9,573 nt of DNA. It comes from Deltaproteobacteria bacterium UBA3076. GTDB taxonomy: Bacteria > Desulfobacterota > Dissulfuribacteria > Dissulfuribacterales > UBA3076. The stretch lies in NCBI GenBank assembly GCA_002367355.1, contig DFBQ01000168.1, forward strand, positions 1 through 9,573, given 5' to 3'. Position 1 is the first letter of the stretch. Each line of letters starts with the position of its first letter. Below, piece by piece: positions 1 through 6,410 of the stretch. A program made the position numbers and the translations under genes. The notes beneath the pieces were generated by a model, which was not told the DNA's origin, searched no databases, and saw only the letters and a list, made by a program, of their open reading frames with translations.

Positions 1-1
1 A

Positions 2-61
2 GGCATGATGGAATGGTTGCGAAGACGGAAAGACAATCGCGAACTCACGGACCGCTATTAG
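2..61 (+). other. Possible C-terminal tail of a gene entering from the left edge
   Basis: Frame 2 is open from the window edge and stops at TAG 59-61. It gives a short, very charged end (EWLRRRKDNRELTDRY) that reads like a natural protein C-terminus. It is too short to identify, and another + frame is also open here (to position 243), so the composition argument is weak. A true upstream gene can be confirmed only from sequence left of this window. Confidence 0.2.
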
Positions 62-67
62 TCCGCA

Positions 68-175
68 TCACATTTTCGCACGTAGCTGTAACCGTTCACA
101 CTCCTTGGCAGCCGGCAGAATTTTGCCGAGTTTCAACAGCGGGCCAAACGGCACTTCCTTGGAATATGCAATGGG
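68..175 (-). pseudogene. Degraded coding fragment of unknown family
   Basis: On the - strand the stretch between two stop codons reads as 35 plausible protein-like residues, including FGPLLKLGKILPAAKECERL and ending in LRAKM. There is no convincing start codon. A stop codon lies immediately upstream in this frame, while a different frame is open further upstream, as expected for a frameshifted remnant. I do not recognise the family. A transposase or other mobile-element scrap is possible, but that is a guess. The opposite strand is also open over the same bases, so the fragment could be chance. Confidence 0.2.
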
Positions 176-259
176 TTAGCTTTGAAACCCGAAAAAAGGC
201 GACCGATTCAAGGCAAATGTCGTGTAGTATGGTCATCTATTGAGCGCTCTCCTTAATAT

Positions 260-287
260 TTGCAATAGCCATCAATTTCAATATAAT
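260..287 (+). promoter_or_regulatory. Candidate sigma-70 promoter for xseA
   Basis: A perfect TATAAT -10 box lies at 282-287. It is preceded by a TTGCAA -35-like box (4 of 6 matches to TTGACA) at 260-265 with a 16-bp spacer. Transcription would start near 293-296, inside a 13-bp odd-centred palindrome (TGTAAT-G-ATTACA, 287-299) that could be an operator. The resulting leader before the preferred xseA start at 512 would be about 215 nt and would include the inverted repeat at 361-447. This is a motif match only. Confidence 0.5.
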
Positions 288-360
288 GTAATGATTACAC
301 TGCAAAAAGTCTTGAAATATGATTCCGCTCAAAATGCTCCAGATGCATCACTTTATAGAT

Positions 361-447
361 AATGCTGAATGCTGAATGCTGAATTGTGGAAGAAGATTTA
401 AAAGACATATACCTTAATTCAACATTCAACATTCAGCATTCAGCATT
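361..447. repeat. Inverted repeat with 7-bp-periodic arms upstream of xseA
   Basis: The left arm (361-388) is three exact AATGCTG units followed by AATTGTG. The right arm (420-447), read on the other strand, is two AATGCTG units followed by two AATGTTG units. The arms match at 25 of 28 positions across a 31-nt spacer (389-419). In RNA this would be a long hairpin in the xseA leader. An extra AATTGTG copy follows the right arm at 448-454. It is not a terminator in form, because the stem is AT-rich with no U tract. It resembles heptameric short tandem repeats known in some bacterial genomes, here arranged head-to-head. Confidence 0.8.
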
Positions 448-511
448 AATTGTGCGTCGCATGGGACAAGCCTTGCTTACTTCTTTCAGTCCACCTATAC
501 TCCAAATTACC

Positions 512-1969
512 ATGTCGGAAAATTCCATCAAAAACCTGTTTCCCCCTTCTGCCCTGGAAGGGGTTATCTTCCCCGATATTAACCAGGATATTCCTCCTTC
601 TGCCAGACATGTCTGGCAGGTCTCGGATCTTTTAGCCAAGGTCCAGGACAAATTGGAGCTTGATTTTGATATCCTGTGGGTGGAAGGAGAGATATCAAAC
701 CTTCGACAGCCTTCATCAGGCCATTACTACTTTACCTTGAAGGATAATCGGTCCCGGATCAAGGCCGTACTGTTCAAGTCCCAGGCTGCCCGCCTCCCTT
801 TTGATCCGGAGAATGGCCAGTACGTGATCTGTTTCGGAAGGCTGAATATCTATACCGGCAGGGGCGATCTCCAGTTGGTGGTGGAAACCGTTGAACCTAA
901 GGGAGAGGGGGCCCTTCAACTGGCCTTTGAACAGCTAAAGGCCCGCCTGGAAAAAGAGGGACTGTTTTCTTCTGAGCATAAACTGCCGCTACCACTACTT
1001 CCACAAAGGGTCTTTGTCATCACATCACCCACCGGCGCGGCAATCCATGACTTTATCCGGAATGCCAAGGAACGCTATCCGGGGGCAAGCATCGTACTCT
1101 GCCCGGCAAGTGTTCAAGGAGAGGGGGCTTCCGGAGAAATAATTGATTCCCTGAGAATTGCCCGGCATGTTGCCGAGAAAGGTGATATCATACTCCTCAC
1201 TCGAGGAGGTGGCTCGCTTGAGGATCTCTGGGCCTTCAACGATGAGACCCTGGCCCGTGAGATTTTCAATTGTACCATACCTGTTGTCACGGCAGTAGGC
1301 CATGAGGTCGATTTCACAATTTCAGACTTTGTGGCAGATCACAGGGCCGCCACCCCCACTGCAGCGGCACAGCTCATTTTTCCCCGCAGGGAAGAGCTGA
1401 TGGACAAGGTCGCAATCCTCACCAGGAGAATGATCCTTTCAAGTCACAACAGGTTAAAAATCAATCAACAGGCGGTTCAATTACTCCGTCATCAACTCAA
1501 GGATCCTATAAAAAAACTTGTGGAGCAGAGACTTCGTCAGGACGACCTTAATGCCGGGCTGTTGAGAGTCATGCAAGAAAAGATTGGTTTCTGGTCCCGG
1601 GGATACCTGAACCTGCGTGAAAGGCTCGTGGCACACGAACCGGGAAGACAGCTTGCCCTGGCCAAAGCCGAATCCTGCTCTCTGTCAAGGCGTTTGGTCC
1701 GGGCCGGATCGGTCTCTATTGAGAGAAAACGCCAATCCTTTGCCACATTGTCCGGAAAACTAAACGCAGTAAGCCCGCTTGCAGTCCTTGCCAGGGGCTA
1801 CAGCCTGGTTTATCGGATATCCGGAGGGAAACTTGTAAAACGTGCTGATCAGGTGGCAGAAGGTGAACGTCTCCTGATAAGACCTGAAAAGGGTGCTATA
1901 CTCTGCAAGGTATTGTCCACTGGAAAAAACCAGAACAAAGTACTATCTGAAACTGAATTAAGCGATTAG
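512..1969 (+). CDS. xseA: Exodeoxyribonuclease VII large subunit
   Basis: XseA is the catalytic subunit of exonuclease VII, which degrades single-stranded DNA in both directions to oligonucleotides in repair, in a cytoplasmic complex with several XseB subunits. From 512 the protein has 485 residues (the E. coli protein is about 456). An N-terminal OB-fold (about residues 32-129) contains WVEGEISNLRQPSSGHYYFTL. The nuclease domain carries ITSPTGAAIHD (170-180), RGGGSLEDLW (231-240) and GHEVDFTISDFVADHRAATP (263-282), all hallmarks of the family, followed by a helical region and a C-terminal GYSLV segment. The frame stays open upstream to a GTG at 386 and an ATG at 461, but the upstream part translates the inverted repeat and is unlike family N-termini, so ATG 512 is preferred. 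No clear Shine-Dalgarno sequence precedes any of the three. The stop codon lies inside the next repeat. xseB is not in the window. Confidence 0.96.
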   Translation: MSENSIKNLFPPSALEGVIFPDINQDIPPSARHVWQVSDLLAKVQDKLELDFDILWVEGEISNLRQPSSGHYYFTLKDNRSRIKAVLFKSQAARLPFDPENGQYVICFGRLNIYTGRGDLQLVVETVEPKGEGALQLAFEQLKARLEKEGLFSSEHKLPLPLLPQRVFVITSPTGAAIHDFIRNAKERYPGASIVLCPASVQGEGASGEIIDSLRIARHVAEKGDIILLTRGGGSLEDLWAFNDETLAREIFNCTIPVVTAVGHEVDFTISDFVADHRAATPTAAAQLIFPRREELMDKVAILTRRMILSSHNRLKINQQAVQLLRHQLKDPIKKLVEQRLRQDDLNAGLLRVMQEKIGFWSRGYLNLRERLVAHEPGRQLALAKAESCSLSRRLVRAGSVSIERKRQSFATLSGKLNAVSPLAVLARGYSLVYRISGGKLVKRADQVAEGERLLIRPEKGAILCKVLSTGKNQNKVLSETELSD

Positions 1970-2107
1970 CTGTTAGCCATTAGCGTTTGGCTTTGAAAAA
2001 ACAAGGCATTACATTAATTAAAAATAACACCCAACGAGTGAGGGTTTGTAATAGCAAAATATCCTGTAATCATTAAACTAATAGCTAACCGCTAAAGGCT
2101 AATCGCT
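1961..2107. repeat. Inverted repeat of TTAGCNN heptads spanning the xseA-M23 gap
   Basis: The left arm (1961-1989) starts with AGCGATTAGC and continues as TTAGC cores spaced every 7 bp. The right arm (2079-2107), read on the other strand, has the same AGCGATTAGC start and the same spacing. Of 29 aligned positions 22 match. Six of the seven mismatches fall in the two bases after each TTAGC core: left TG, CA, GT against right CT, GG, TA; the seventh is the last base. The spacer (1990-2078) is AT-rich and non-coding. The element contains the last three codons of xseA including its stop, and its right end lies 9 bp before the M23 start codon. Confidence 0.8.
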
Positions 2108-2116
2108 CAACTTACC

Positions 2117-3019
2117 ATGATATTAATAAAACAAAGATTTTTCTCATGCCTGCTCATGTTTTTTATGACGTGTTTTTTTTCCATCTGGAGCTGCAACCTG
2201 GAGGTAGAGGCTGGATCGTATCCGGTTTCGGTAAGTATGGAACCTGACAAGATCCCTCTGGGAGGCATCGCGCTGGCCACCATAAAAATAAATGACAAAA
2301 TAAAACTCCTTAATGTCCAGTTTCTTGGAAAAAAAATCCCATACCACCTTGATCCATCCAGCCGGGATTACTTTGTACTCATTGGAGCAGGTCTTGATTG
2401 TAAGCCAGGAACCCACATCCTGACTGTCAAATGGCAGGGGCCTGATGGCTCTGACCTTTATTCCCACGAAGTCCGGATAATGGCACGGACCTTCCCGGAA
2501 GAACGTCTTTCCGTACCGGAGCGCATGGTGGAATTTCCCCCGAAAATCCTGGAGCGAGTGCTAAACGATCAGAAGGCAGTAAAAGAAACATGTAACAAAA
2601 TTTCAAATAATCTTTACTGGAAAAGGCCTTTTATATGGCCTGTAAATTCCAAAATTCTCAGTCAATTTGGATTCAGGCGGATATTCAATAATAAGCCCAG
2701 AAGCCCTCACTCAGGAGTGGATTTAAGGGCCGCTGAAGGAACTCCTATCCTCGCCTCTAATTATGGAAAAGTGGCCATGGCCAGAGACTGTTATCTAAGC
2801 GGAAAGACAGTTGTCCTTGATCATGGCAAAGGCCTATACACCCTTTACGCGCACCTTGTCAGTTATAAAGTCAGCGAGGGGCAAGAAGTGGAACGAGGCC
2901 AGGTTGTTGGTCTTGCCGGGTCCACCGGACGGGCCACGGGGCCACATCTCCACTGGGGAGTGAGTCTCCTGGGCAAGAGACTTGATCCTGCAGAACTGAT
3001 GGCCTTGCTTGGCACCTGA
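2117..3019 (+). CDS. Secreted M23 family (LytM-type) metallopeptidase
   Basis: This is a 300-residue zinc endopeptidase of the M23/LytM group, expected to cut peptidoglycan cross-links in the periplasm or to act as a regulator of cell-wall hydrolysis. Residues 1-33 are a signal sequence (KQR, a hydrophobic run, then possible cleavage after VEA). A cysteine at 26 in IWSC is a poor lipobox because of the Trp. Residues about 35-125 form an all-beta N-terminal domain like that of other M23 proteins. The peptidase domain (about 173-295) retains all the metal and catalytic residues: H198 and D202 in SPHSGVD, H246 in LYAHL, and H277 and H279 in GPHLHWG, so it should be active. The start at 2117 has no clear Shine-Dalgarno sequence; the region just upstream is the arm of the preceding inverted repeat. 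It is co-directional with xseA, and the pair looks like an operon. Confidence 0.92.
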   Translation: MILIKQRFFSCLLMFFMTCFFSIWSCNLEVEAGSYPVSVSMEPDKIPLGGIALATIKINDKIKLLNVQFLGKKIPYHLDPSSRDYFVLIGAGLDCKPGTHILTVKWQGPDGSDLYSHEVRIMARTFPEERLSVPERMVEFPPKILERVLNDQKAVKETCNKISNNLYWKRPFIWPVNSKILSQFGFRRIFNNKPRSPHSGVDLRAAEGTPILASNYGKVAMARDCYLSGKTVVLDHGKGLYTLYAHLVSYKVSEGQEVERGQVVGLAGSTGRATGPHLHWGVSLLGKRLDPAELMALLGT

Positions 3020-3036
3020 ACTTGCCCTTTCCCGTC

Positions 3037-3052
3037 CCCTAAATCCCTAAAT
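3037..3052 (+). repeat. Two tandem copies of CCCTAAAT
   Basis: Two exact 8-bp copies lie just after the M23 stop codon. I found no inverted partner nearby. The repeat is minor, but it adds to the short-period repeats found at other gene boundaries in this window. Confidence 0.5.
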
Positions 3053-3062
3053 CCTCACAAAC

Positions 3063-3090
3063 TTACCGAAACAAGAACAGACAATATTTT
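3063..3090 (+). promoter_or_regulatory. Weak candidate promoter for the ATPase gene
   Basis: TTACCG (3063-3068), a 16-bp spacer and TATTTT (3085-3090) form a mediocre sigma-70-like pair. It would start transcription at about 3097, directly at the left edge of the 24-bp palindrome, which is the usual place for a repressor operator. An alternative -35-like box, TTGCCA (3105-3110), lies inside the palindrome. Both are motif guesses in AT-rich DNA. Confidence 0.25.
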
Positions 3091-3098
3091 ATATGTAC

Positions 3099-3122
3099 TT
3101 AAATTTGCCATGGCAAATTTAA
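3099..3122. promoter_or_regulatory. Perfect 24-bp palindrome, candidate operator of the ATPase gene
   Basis: The half-site TTAAATTTGCCA is followed at once by its exact reverse complement TGGCAAATTTAA, with no spacer and no mismatch. It sits 54 bp before the ATPase start codon and just after the M23 gene. Perfect dyads of this length are typical of dimeric regulator sites. A target or scar of a mobile element is the other reading. An ATG inside it (3110) opens an 11-codon frame (MANLKCYQKKP) that might be a leader peptide but has no visible ribosome binding site. Confidence 0.65.
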
Positions 3123-3176
3123 AGTGTTATCAAAAAAAGCCTTGATTTTTTCCTTGAAACAACATAAATTGTTTAA

Positions 3177-4397
3177 ATGATGATTAAACGACATATCAGC
3201 AAAATCGCCTTTTCCAGAGATTTCGGGCGGCAAATGCGTTTTATTATCGGCCCTCGGCAAACCGGAAAGACTACTGTTGCAAAGAAATTTCTCAAAGGAC
3301 AGAACTGCCTGAAGCTTTATTATAACTGGGATGACCGTAAAACAAGGGATCGGTATATAGCTGACTATCATTTTTTCGTTCGAGAATTATACAATGTAAA
3401 GCTATCAAATGGAAGGCGATGGCTATGTATGGATGAAATTCACAAGTATCCTGAATGGAAAAATGTCCTGAAAGATTTTTTTGATTCATTTGGAGAAGAA
3501 AACGGCTTTATAGTTACCGGATCTGCCAGGCTTGACATGATGCGTAAAAGCGGTGACAGTCTGGCAGGCAGATATTTTACCTTTCGTCTGAATCCTGTCA
3601 CCTTAAGAGAACTGACAGGCAAATCTTTTCTTGAGCCTCCGGCAGATGCAGACGACTGGATAATGCAAAAACTGGATCACCCAACATATAAAGAAAAAGA
3701 GCTTTCCGCATTGTTGCGGTTTAGCGGGTTCCCAGAACCCCTGCTTTCTACTTCCGTTCGTTTTTACAACAAGTGGCGAACCGATTATGTCGACAGACTT
3801 ATTCGCGAAGACATGAGGGATTTAACCAGAATTCAGGAGCTTGAAAATATTGCCACTCTCATGTATCTGCTTCCCTCAAAAATTGCTTCGCCTTTATCTA
3901 TAAATTCCTTGACTGCAAATATTAAATGCAGTTTTGCCACAGTCTCCAACTACCTGAAGGCTATGGAACTGGGATACTTGATATTCAGGATTTCGCCATA
4001 TTCTAAGAAAATTGTCCGATCCCTGACCAAGGAAAACAAAGTGTATTTTTTTGACTGGACAAGAATAAATGATCCTGCTGCACAATTTGAAAATTATATA
4101 GCGGTTGAGCTTAAAACGCTTTTGGAACTTTGGACAGATGCAGGAATTAGCAATTTCGACTTGCATTTCTTACGCGACCGTGACGGAAAGGAAACCGATT
4201 TCCTGATACTACGGAACAAGGAGCCATGGTTAATGGTTGAAGCTAAACTTTCCCGTTCAACCATAGATTATCATCATCGCAAGAACAGGAATACATTGGG
4301 AGGCATTTCTTTTGTTCAGGTTGTCAGACAGGAGAATATTGCCGAAAAAAGAGAGGACGGTCTTTACCAGATATCCGCTTCAAGATTTTTTGCATAA
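3177..4397 (+). CDS. AAA_14/DUF4143-type ATPase with PD-(D/E)XK-like C-terminus
   Basis: This 406-residue protein belongs to the COG1373-like ATPases found sporadically in bacteria and archaea, whose biological role is not settled. Walker A is GPRQTGKTT (25-33) and Walker B is WLCMDEIHK (82-90). A sensor-like VTGSARLDMM (113-122) and LAGRYFTFRLNP (129-140) follow, all typical of the AAA_14 domain. A middle winged-helix-like segment (about 225-285) contains CSFATVSNYLKAMELGYLIF. The C-terminal DUF4143 part shows a PD-(D/E)XK-type pattern: E305 in FENYIA, D341 in KETDF, and E355-x-K357 in VEAK. The usual catalytic positions are therefore present. The start ATG 3177 has no strong Shine-Dalgarno sequence; ATG 3180 is equally possible. 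It stands alone, with transposase debris after it and a perfect palindrome before it, which suits a gene acquired by transfer. Confidence 0.88.
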   Translation: MMIKRHISKIAFSRDFGRQMRFIIGPRQTGKTTVAKKFLKGQNCLKLYYNWDDRKTRDRYIADYHFFVRELYNVKLSNGRRWLCMDEIHKYPEWKNVLKDFFDSFGEENGFIVTGSARLDMMRKSGDSLAGRYFTFRLNPVTLRELTGKSFLEPPADADDWIMQKLDHPTYKEKELSALLRFSGFPEPLLSTSVRFYNKWRTDYVDRLIREDMRDLTRIQELENIATLMYLLPSKIASPLSINSLTANIKCSFATVSNYLKAMELGYLIFRISPYSKKIVRSLTKENKVYFFDWTRINDPAAQFENYIAVELKTLLELWTDAGISNFDLHFLRDRDGKETDFLILRNKEPWLMVEAKLSRSTIDYHHRKNRNTLGGISFVQVVRQENIAEKREDGLYQISASRFFA

Positions 4398-4435
4398 CCA
4401 TTTGCGCAAGCCCTGAAAAAGGAGAAGCCAACCGC

Positions 4436-4558
4436 AGCAAGTCGACCAAGAAAGTCATTCCGGTCGCAGTCGTCAAGAAAGACATCTTGGCGATTCAAAC
4501 CCCTGGTGATGACATGATGAATCGCACCGGGGATATTGAGTCGTCTGTGTCGAGGCAT
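4436..4558 (-). pseudogene. N-terminal stub of a REP-associated Y1 transposase
   Basis: On the - strand, MPRHRRLNIPGAIHHVITRG followed by LNRQDVFLDDCDRNDFLGRLA is the characteristic start of REP-associated tyrosine transposases (IS200/IS605-like Y1 fold). Similarity stops after about 41 residues. The frame then runs on without resemblance into the antisense of the ATPase 3' end (stop at 4364). The HUH histidine pair and the catalytic tyrosine that should follow are missing, so it cannot be active. The frame is also open upstream to 4681, but that part overlaps the 3' end of the 82-aa membrane gene and is not transposase-like. Intact members act on REP hairpins; no obvious REP unit lies next to this stub. 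Confidence 0.8.
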
Positions 4559-4589
4559 GTCACCATAATAGTAACTCGCCAAATCACCA

Positions 4590-4838
4590 TCAATTAAATT
4601 CTTTTTGAGAAATTCTTCCGGCTTTAAATAGCTTTCTCTGAGTTCGCTCTTTTTTATCATATATCGCACTGGCCTTTTCAAACTGCTTTAACTCATATTT
4701 AGTTACGCCGGTGTCGATTTTTCCGAGTATAGGAACATGCACCTTAATTGTAAAAAGAAAATAGTCGCATAATCCCCATCCTGCGCCCACTATTACAAAT
4801 AATAACAACACACCGGTTAATTTATTCTGCTTCTGCAT
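4590..4838 (-). CDS. Small membrane protein of unknown function (82 aa)
   Basis: I do not recognise this protein. It has one transmembrane helix (about residues 6-28, LTGVLLLFVIVGAGWGLCDY) and a soluble charged tail. The last 15-20 residues (QRKLFKAGRISQKEF) resemble a SHOCT-like motif, in which a short helical pair follows the pattern L-x-x-G-x-I-x-x-x-E-F. The start chosen is ATG 4838, because an AAAAAGGGA ribosome binding site lies about 7 nt upstream. A TTG at 4844 would sit on top of that site. It follows the four-helix gene by 34 bp and is the last gene of the minus-strand operon. Confidence 0.7.
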   Translation of the reverse strand: MQKQNKLTGVLLLFVIVGAGWGLCDYFLFTIKVHVPILGKIDTGVTKYELKQFEKASAIYDKKERTQRKLFKAGRISQKEFN

Positions 4839-4872
4839 TACCAATTCCCTTTTTAACGGACGATCATTTCAT

Positions 4873-5313
4873 TTATACACTTCTAGTATTGAAACTTACT
4901 GACTGATGAAACAAAGCAATGATTTGCCCAATTATGGTTGCAATGAATCCGATTTTATAACTACCACCCTCTAAAATTGGAAGTTCACCTATTTGGAGGG
5001 CGGCAACTACAAACAGCGCCACCCAGATCAGAATTGGTAATGACACACACGTTAAGCAAAGCTTTCTACTTCTACCAGAGACTATGGTAATGAGATTTAA
5101 GACGTGGAATACGATAGGGGATAAGGCAAAAAGTAAACCAAAGGTACCGATAATTATCCACTCATTACTCCAGCTCGACATGTCGAAGGCTTTCATTGAA
5201 TATGACACTATGTTAGGGCCAGTTAACCTGCCAACCCAAGGAAGAAAGAATGAGATGACAACACAAGAAGAGGCAAGCATTGTGATTAAGTCGTTACGTT
5301 TTTCGTACTTCAT
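4873..5313 (-). CDS. Four-helix membrane protein of unknown function (146 aa)
   Basis: This integral membrane protein has four predicted helices, at about residues 8-25, 49-71, 83-104 and 118-136. A longer loop follows helix 1 (FFLPWV, then GPNIVSYSMKAFDMSSW). The FLPWV-plus-loop layout is seen in many small unclassified four-helix membrane proteins of bacteria, but I cannot name the family with certainty. ATG 5313 is preferred because a strong AAGGAAGGAAGGA ribosome binding site lies just upstream, within the end of the preceding gene. A GTG/ATG further upstream (to 5358) would overlap that gene by more. The 20-bp overlap with the 78-aa gene suggests translational coupling. Confidence 0.78.
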   Translation of the reverse strand: MKYEKRNDLITMLASSCVVISFFLPWVGRLTGPNIVSYSMKAFDMSSWSNEWIIIGTFGLLFALSPIVFHVLNLITIVSGRSRKLCLTCVSLPILIWVALFVVAALQIGELPILEGGSYKIGFIATIIGQIIALFHQSVSFNTRSV

Positions 5314-5530
5314 TCGATCCTTCCTTCCTTTTAAATCGAGATATATTAACAATGGCATATACTAATAACGGTATTAGTCCTATTAGTACACCTACAGTCA
5401 GTCTGAATATCCAACCAGGGCTTTTCACTAGAAAATTGCCATCAGGTAAAATGACAGTTTCAAGTTCAATCCCCGCAAGAATCCCGATTATTGTAAAAAT
5501 TGAGAAAATTATTGATAATCCAGCCTTCAT
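5294..5530 (-). CDS. Small two-helix membrane protein of unknown function (78 aa)
   Basis: Two hydrophobic helices (about residues 4-22 and 44-63) are joined by a short polar loop (ELETVILPDGNFLVKSPG), and the tail is strongly basic (RFKRKEGSNEVRK). By the positive-inside rule both ends face the cytoplasm. The ATG overlaps the stop of the upstream 284-aa gene in an ATGA arrangement, with a GAGGAG ribosome binding site right before it. Its own 3' end overlaps the next gene by 20 bp. No family was recognised. The tight overlaps are the main evidence that it is real. Confidence 0.78.
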   Translation of the reverse strand: MKAGLSIIFSIFTIIGILAGIELETVILPDGNFLVKSPGWIFRLTVGVLIGLIPLLVYAIVNISRFKRKEGSNEVRKT

Positions 5531-6381
5531 AGCTCCTCGTACAAAGATCGCTTATAGAAACGTACAACAATTCCCCTTTTCGTTATCTCAAGCACCATGG
5601 GATCTCCAGCCGTTCTGGCACGCTTCTTAATGGCATGGTGCTCATATATGAATCCATGAGCAAAGAAGTTATATGGGACGACGACGTCTTCCAGTTCTGC
5701 AGGTCGCCTCAGAAAAGCCGGGTTGAGGAGGAGGATGTCCCTCACTGACATCTTCATTGGCTGATAGGTGAAGATGGCTCTTCCGTATGGATCGAGACTT
5801 TTCACCTTGACGTCAAAGTAGATTGCTTTGTCCCCCATCCTTATGTTTTCACTCATATTGAAAGGCGGATATCCGTCCACTTCTTCGAGTTCAAATTTTT
5901 TGTGGTCGCTTCTCACATAAGTCACCACATAGAAATTTTTGTCCAGCTTATCGATCCGGATTATCCGGGCGCTTTGCTTAAGCTTTTTCCATATTTTGTC
6001 CTCAATCTCGCTTATATTGCAGTCATACGACTCCCTGATCGGACCGCGGAAAACATAAAAGGAATAATGCGCCCAGGTCAGATTCTCGAAATCATGATAA
6101 TCAAAAGAATTGGTAAGGGTATAAGGCCCCCTTCCTTCCGCTGTTTTAAGAACACCAGGCTGCCTTCTCGTAACATGCCAGGAATTATACCAGGTCCATG
6201 TCTTACCTGGAGACTCGATCTTTTTGTCTGATTGATTGATGACGATGTGCTGTCCTTGTTCAAACAAACGGGGATCTGTTTCTGAATAGATTCTTTGATT
6301 GGAAGCTGAATACGACAGTTTCATGGAAAGACAAGTGATGAAAATAAATCCAAAGAGAACTCTAAATAAGAACCTGTTCAT
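5527..6381 (-). CDS. Exported protein of unknown function (284 aa)
   Basis: The N-terminus MNRFLFRVLFGFIFITCLSM plus KLSYSASN is a classical Sec signal peptide with likely cleavage after SYS-A (about residue 26), so the protein is periplasmic or outer-membrane associated. The mature part is rich in aromatic residues and beta-like, with short motifs such as GKTWTWYNSW and PYNFFAHGFIYEHH. There is a single cysteine after the signal peptide, in YDCNIS. I do not recognise a family. The start at 6381 is chosen for the signal peptide and a GAGGTAAGG ribosome binding site. An in-frame ATG at 6411 overlaps the stop of the upstream fragment (TGATG) but would add ten charged residues in front of the signal peptide. 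It is the first complete gene of the operon and overlaps the next gene by 4 bp. Confidence 0.8.
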   Translation of the reverse strand: MNRFLFRVLFGFIFITCLSMKLSYSASNQRIYSETDPRLFEQGQHIVINQSDKKIESPGKTWTWYNSWHVTRRQPGVLKTAEGRGPYTLTNSFDYHDFENLTWAHYSFYVFRGPIRESYDCNISEIEDKIWKKLKQSARIIRIDKLDKNFYVVTYVRSDHKKFELEEVDGYPPFNMSENIRMGDKAIYFDVKVKSLDPYGRAIFTYQPMKMSVRDILLLNPAFLRRPAELEDVVVPYNFFAHGFIYEHHAIKKRARTAGDPMVLEITKRGIVVRFYKRSLYEEL

Positions 6382-6410
6382 TGACCTTACCTCATGCTTT
6401 TCGATGGGCA

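Noticed and set aside
13..243. 76-codon + strand frame near the left edge
   Set aside because: Its composition is not protein-like. The - strand reading over the same bases looks better, and no ribosome binding site precedes it.
386..511. N-terminal extension of xseA from GTG 386 or ATG 461
   Set aside because: The extension translates the inverted repeat (NSTFNIQHSA) and then a stretch unlike XseA N-termini. No ribosome binding site supports either codon, and ATG 512 gives a normal family length.
361..2107. Reading the heptad arrays as a CRISPR or as rho-independent terminators
   Set aside because: Units are 7 bp with no spacers, so they are not CRISPR. The stems lack a GC-rich core and a following T tract, so they are not intrinsic terminators.
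4364..4681. 105-codon - strand frame as one intact gene
   Set aside because: Its first 41 codons overlap the 3' end of the 82-aa membrane gene in another frame, and its last 23 codons run antisense to the ATPase end. Only the middle matches the transposase family.
5084..5630. Two + strand frames of about 92 codons (5084-5365, 5352-5630)
   Set aside because: They run antisense to the overlapping membrane-protein genes, which have ribosome binding sites and plausible topology; the + frames do not.
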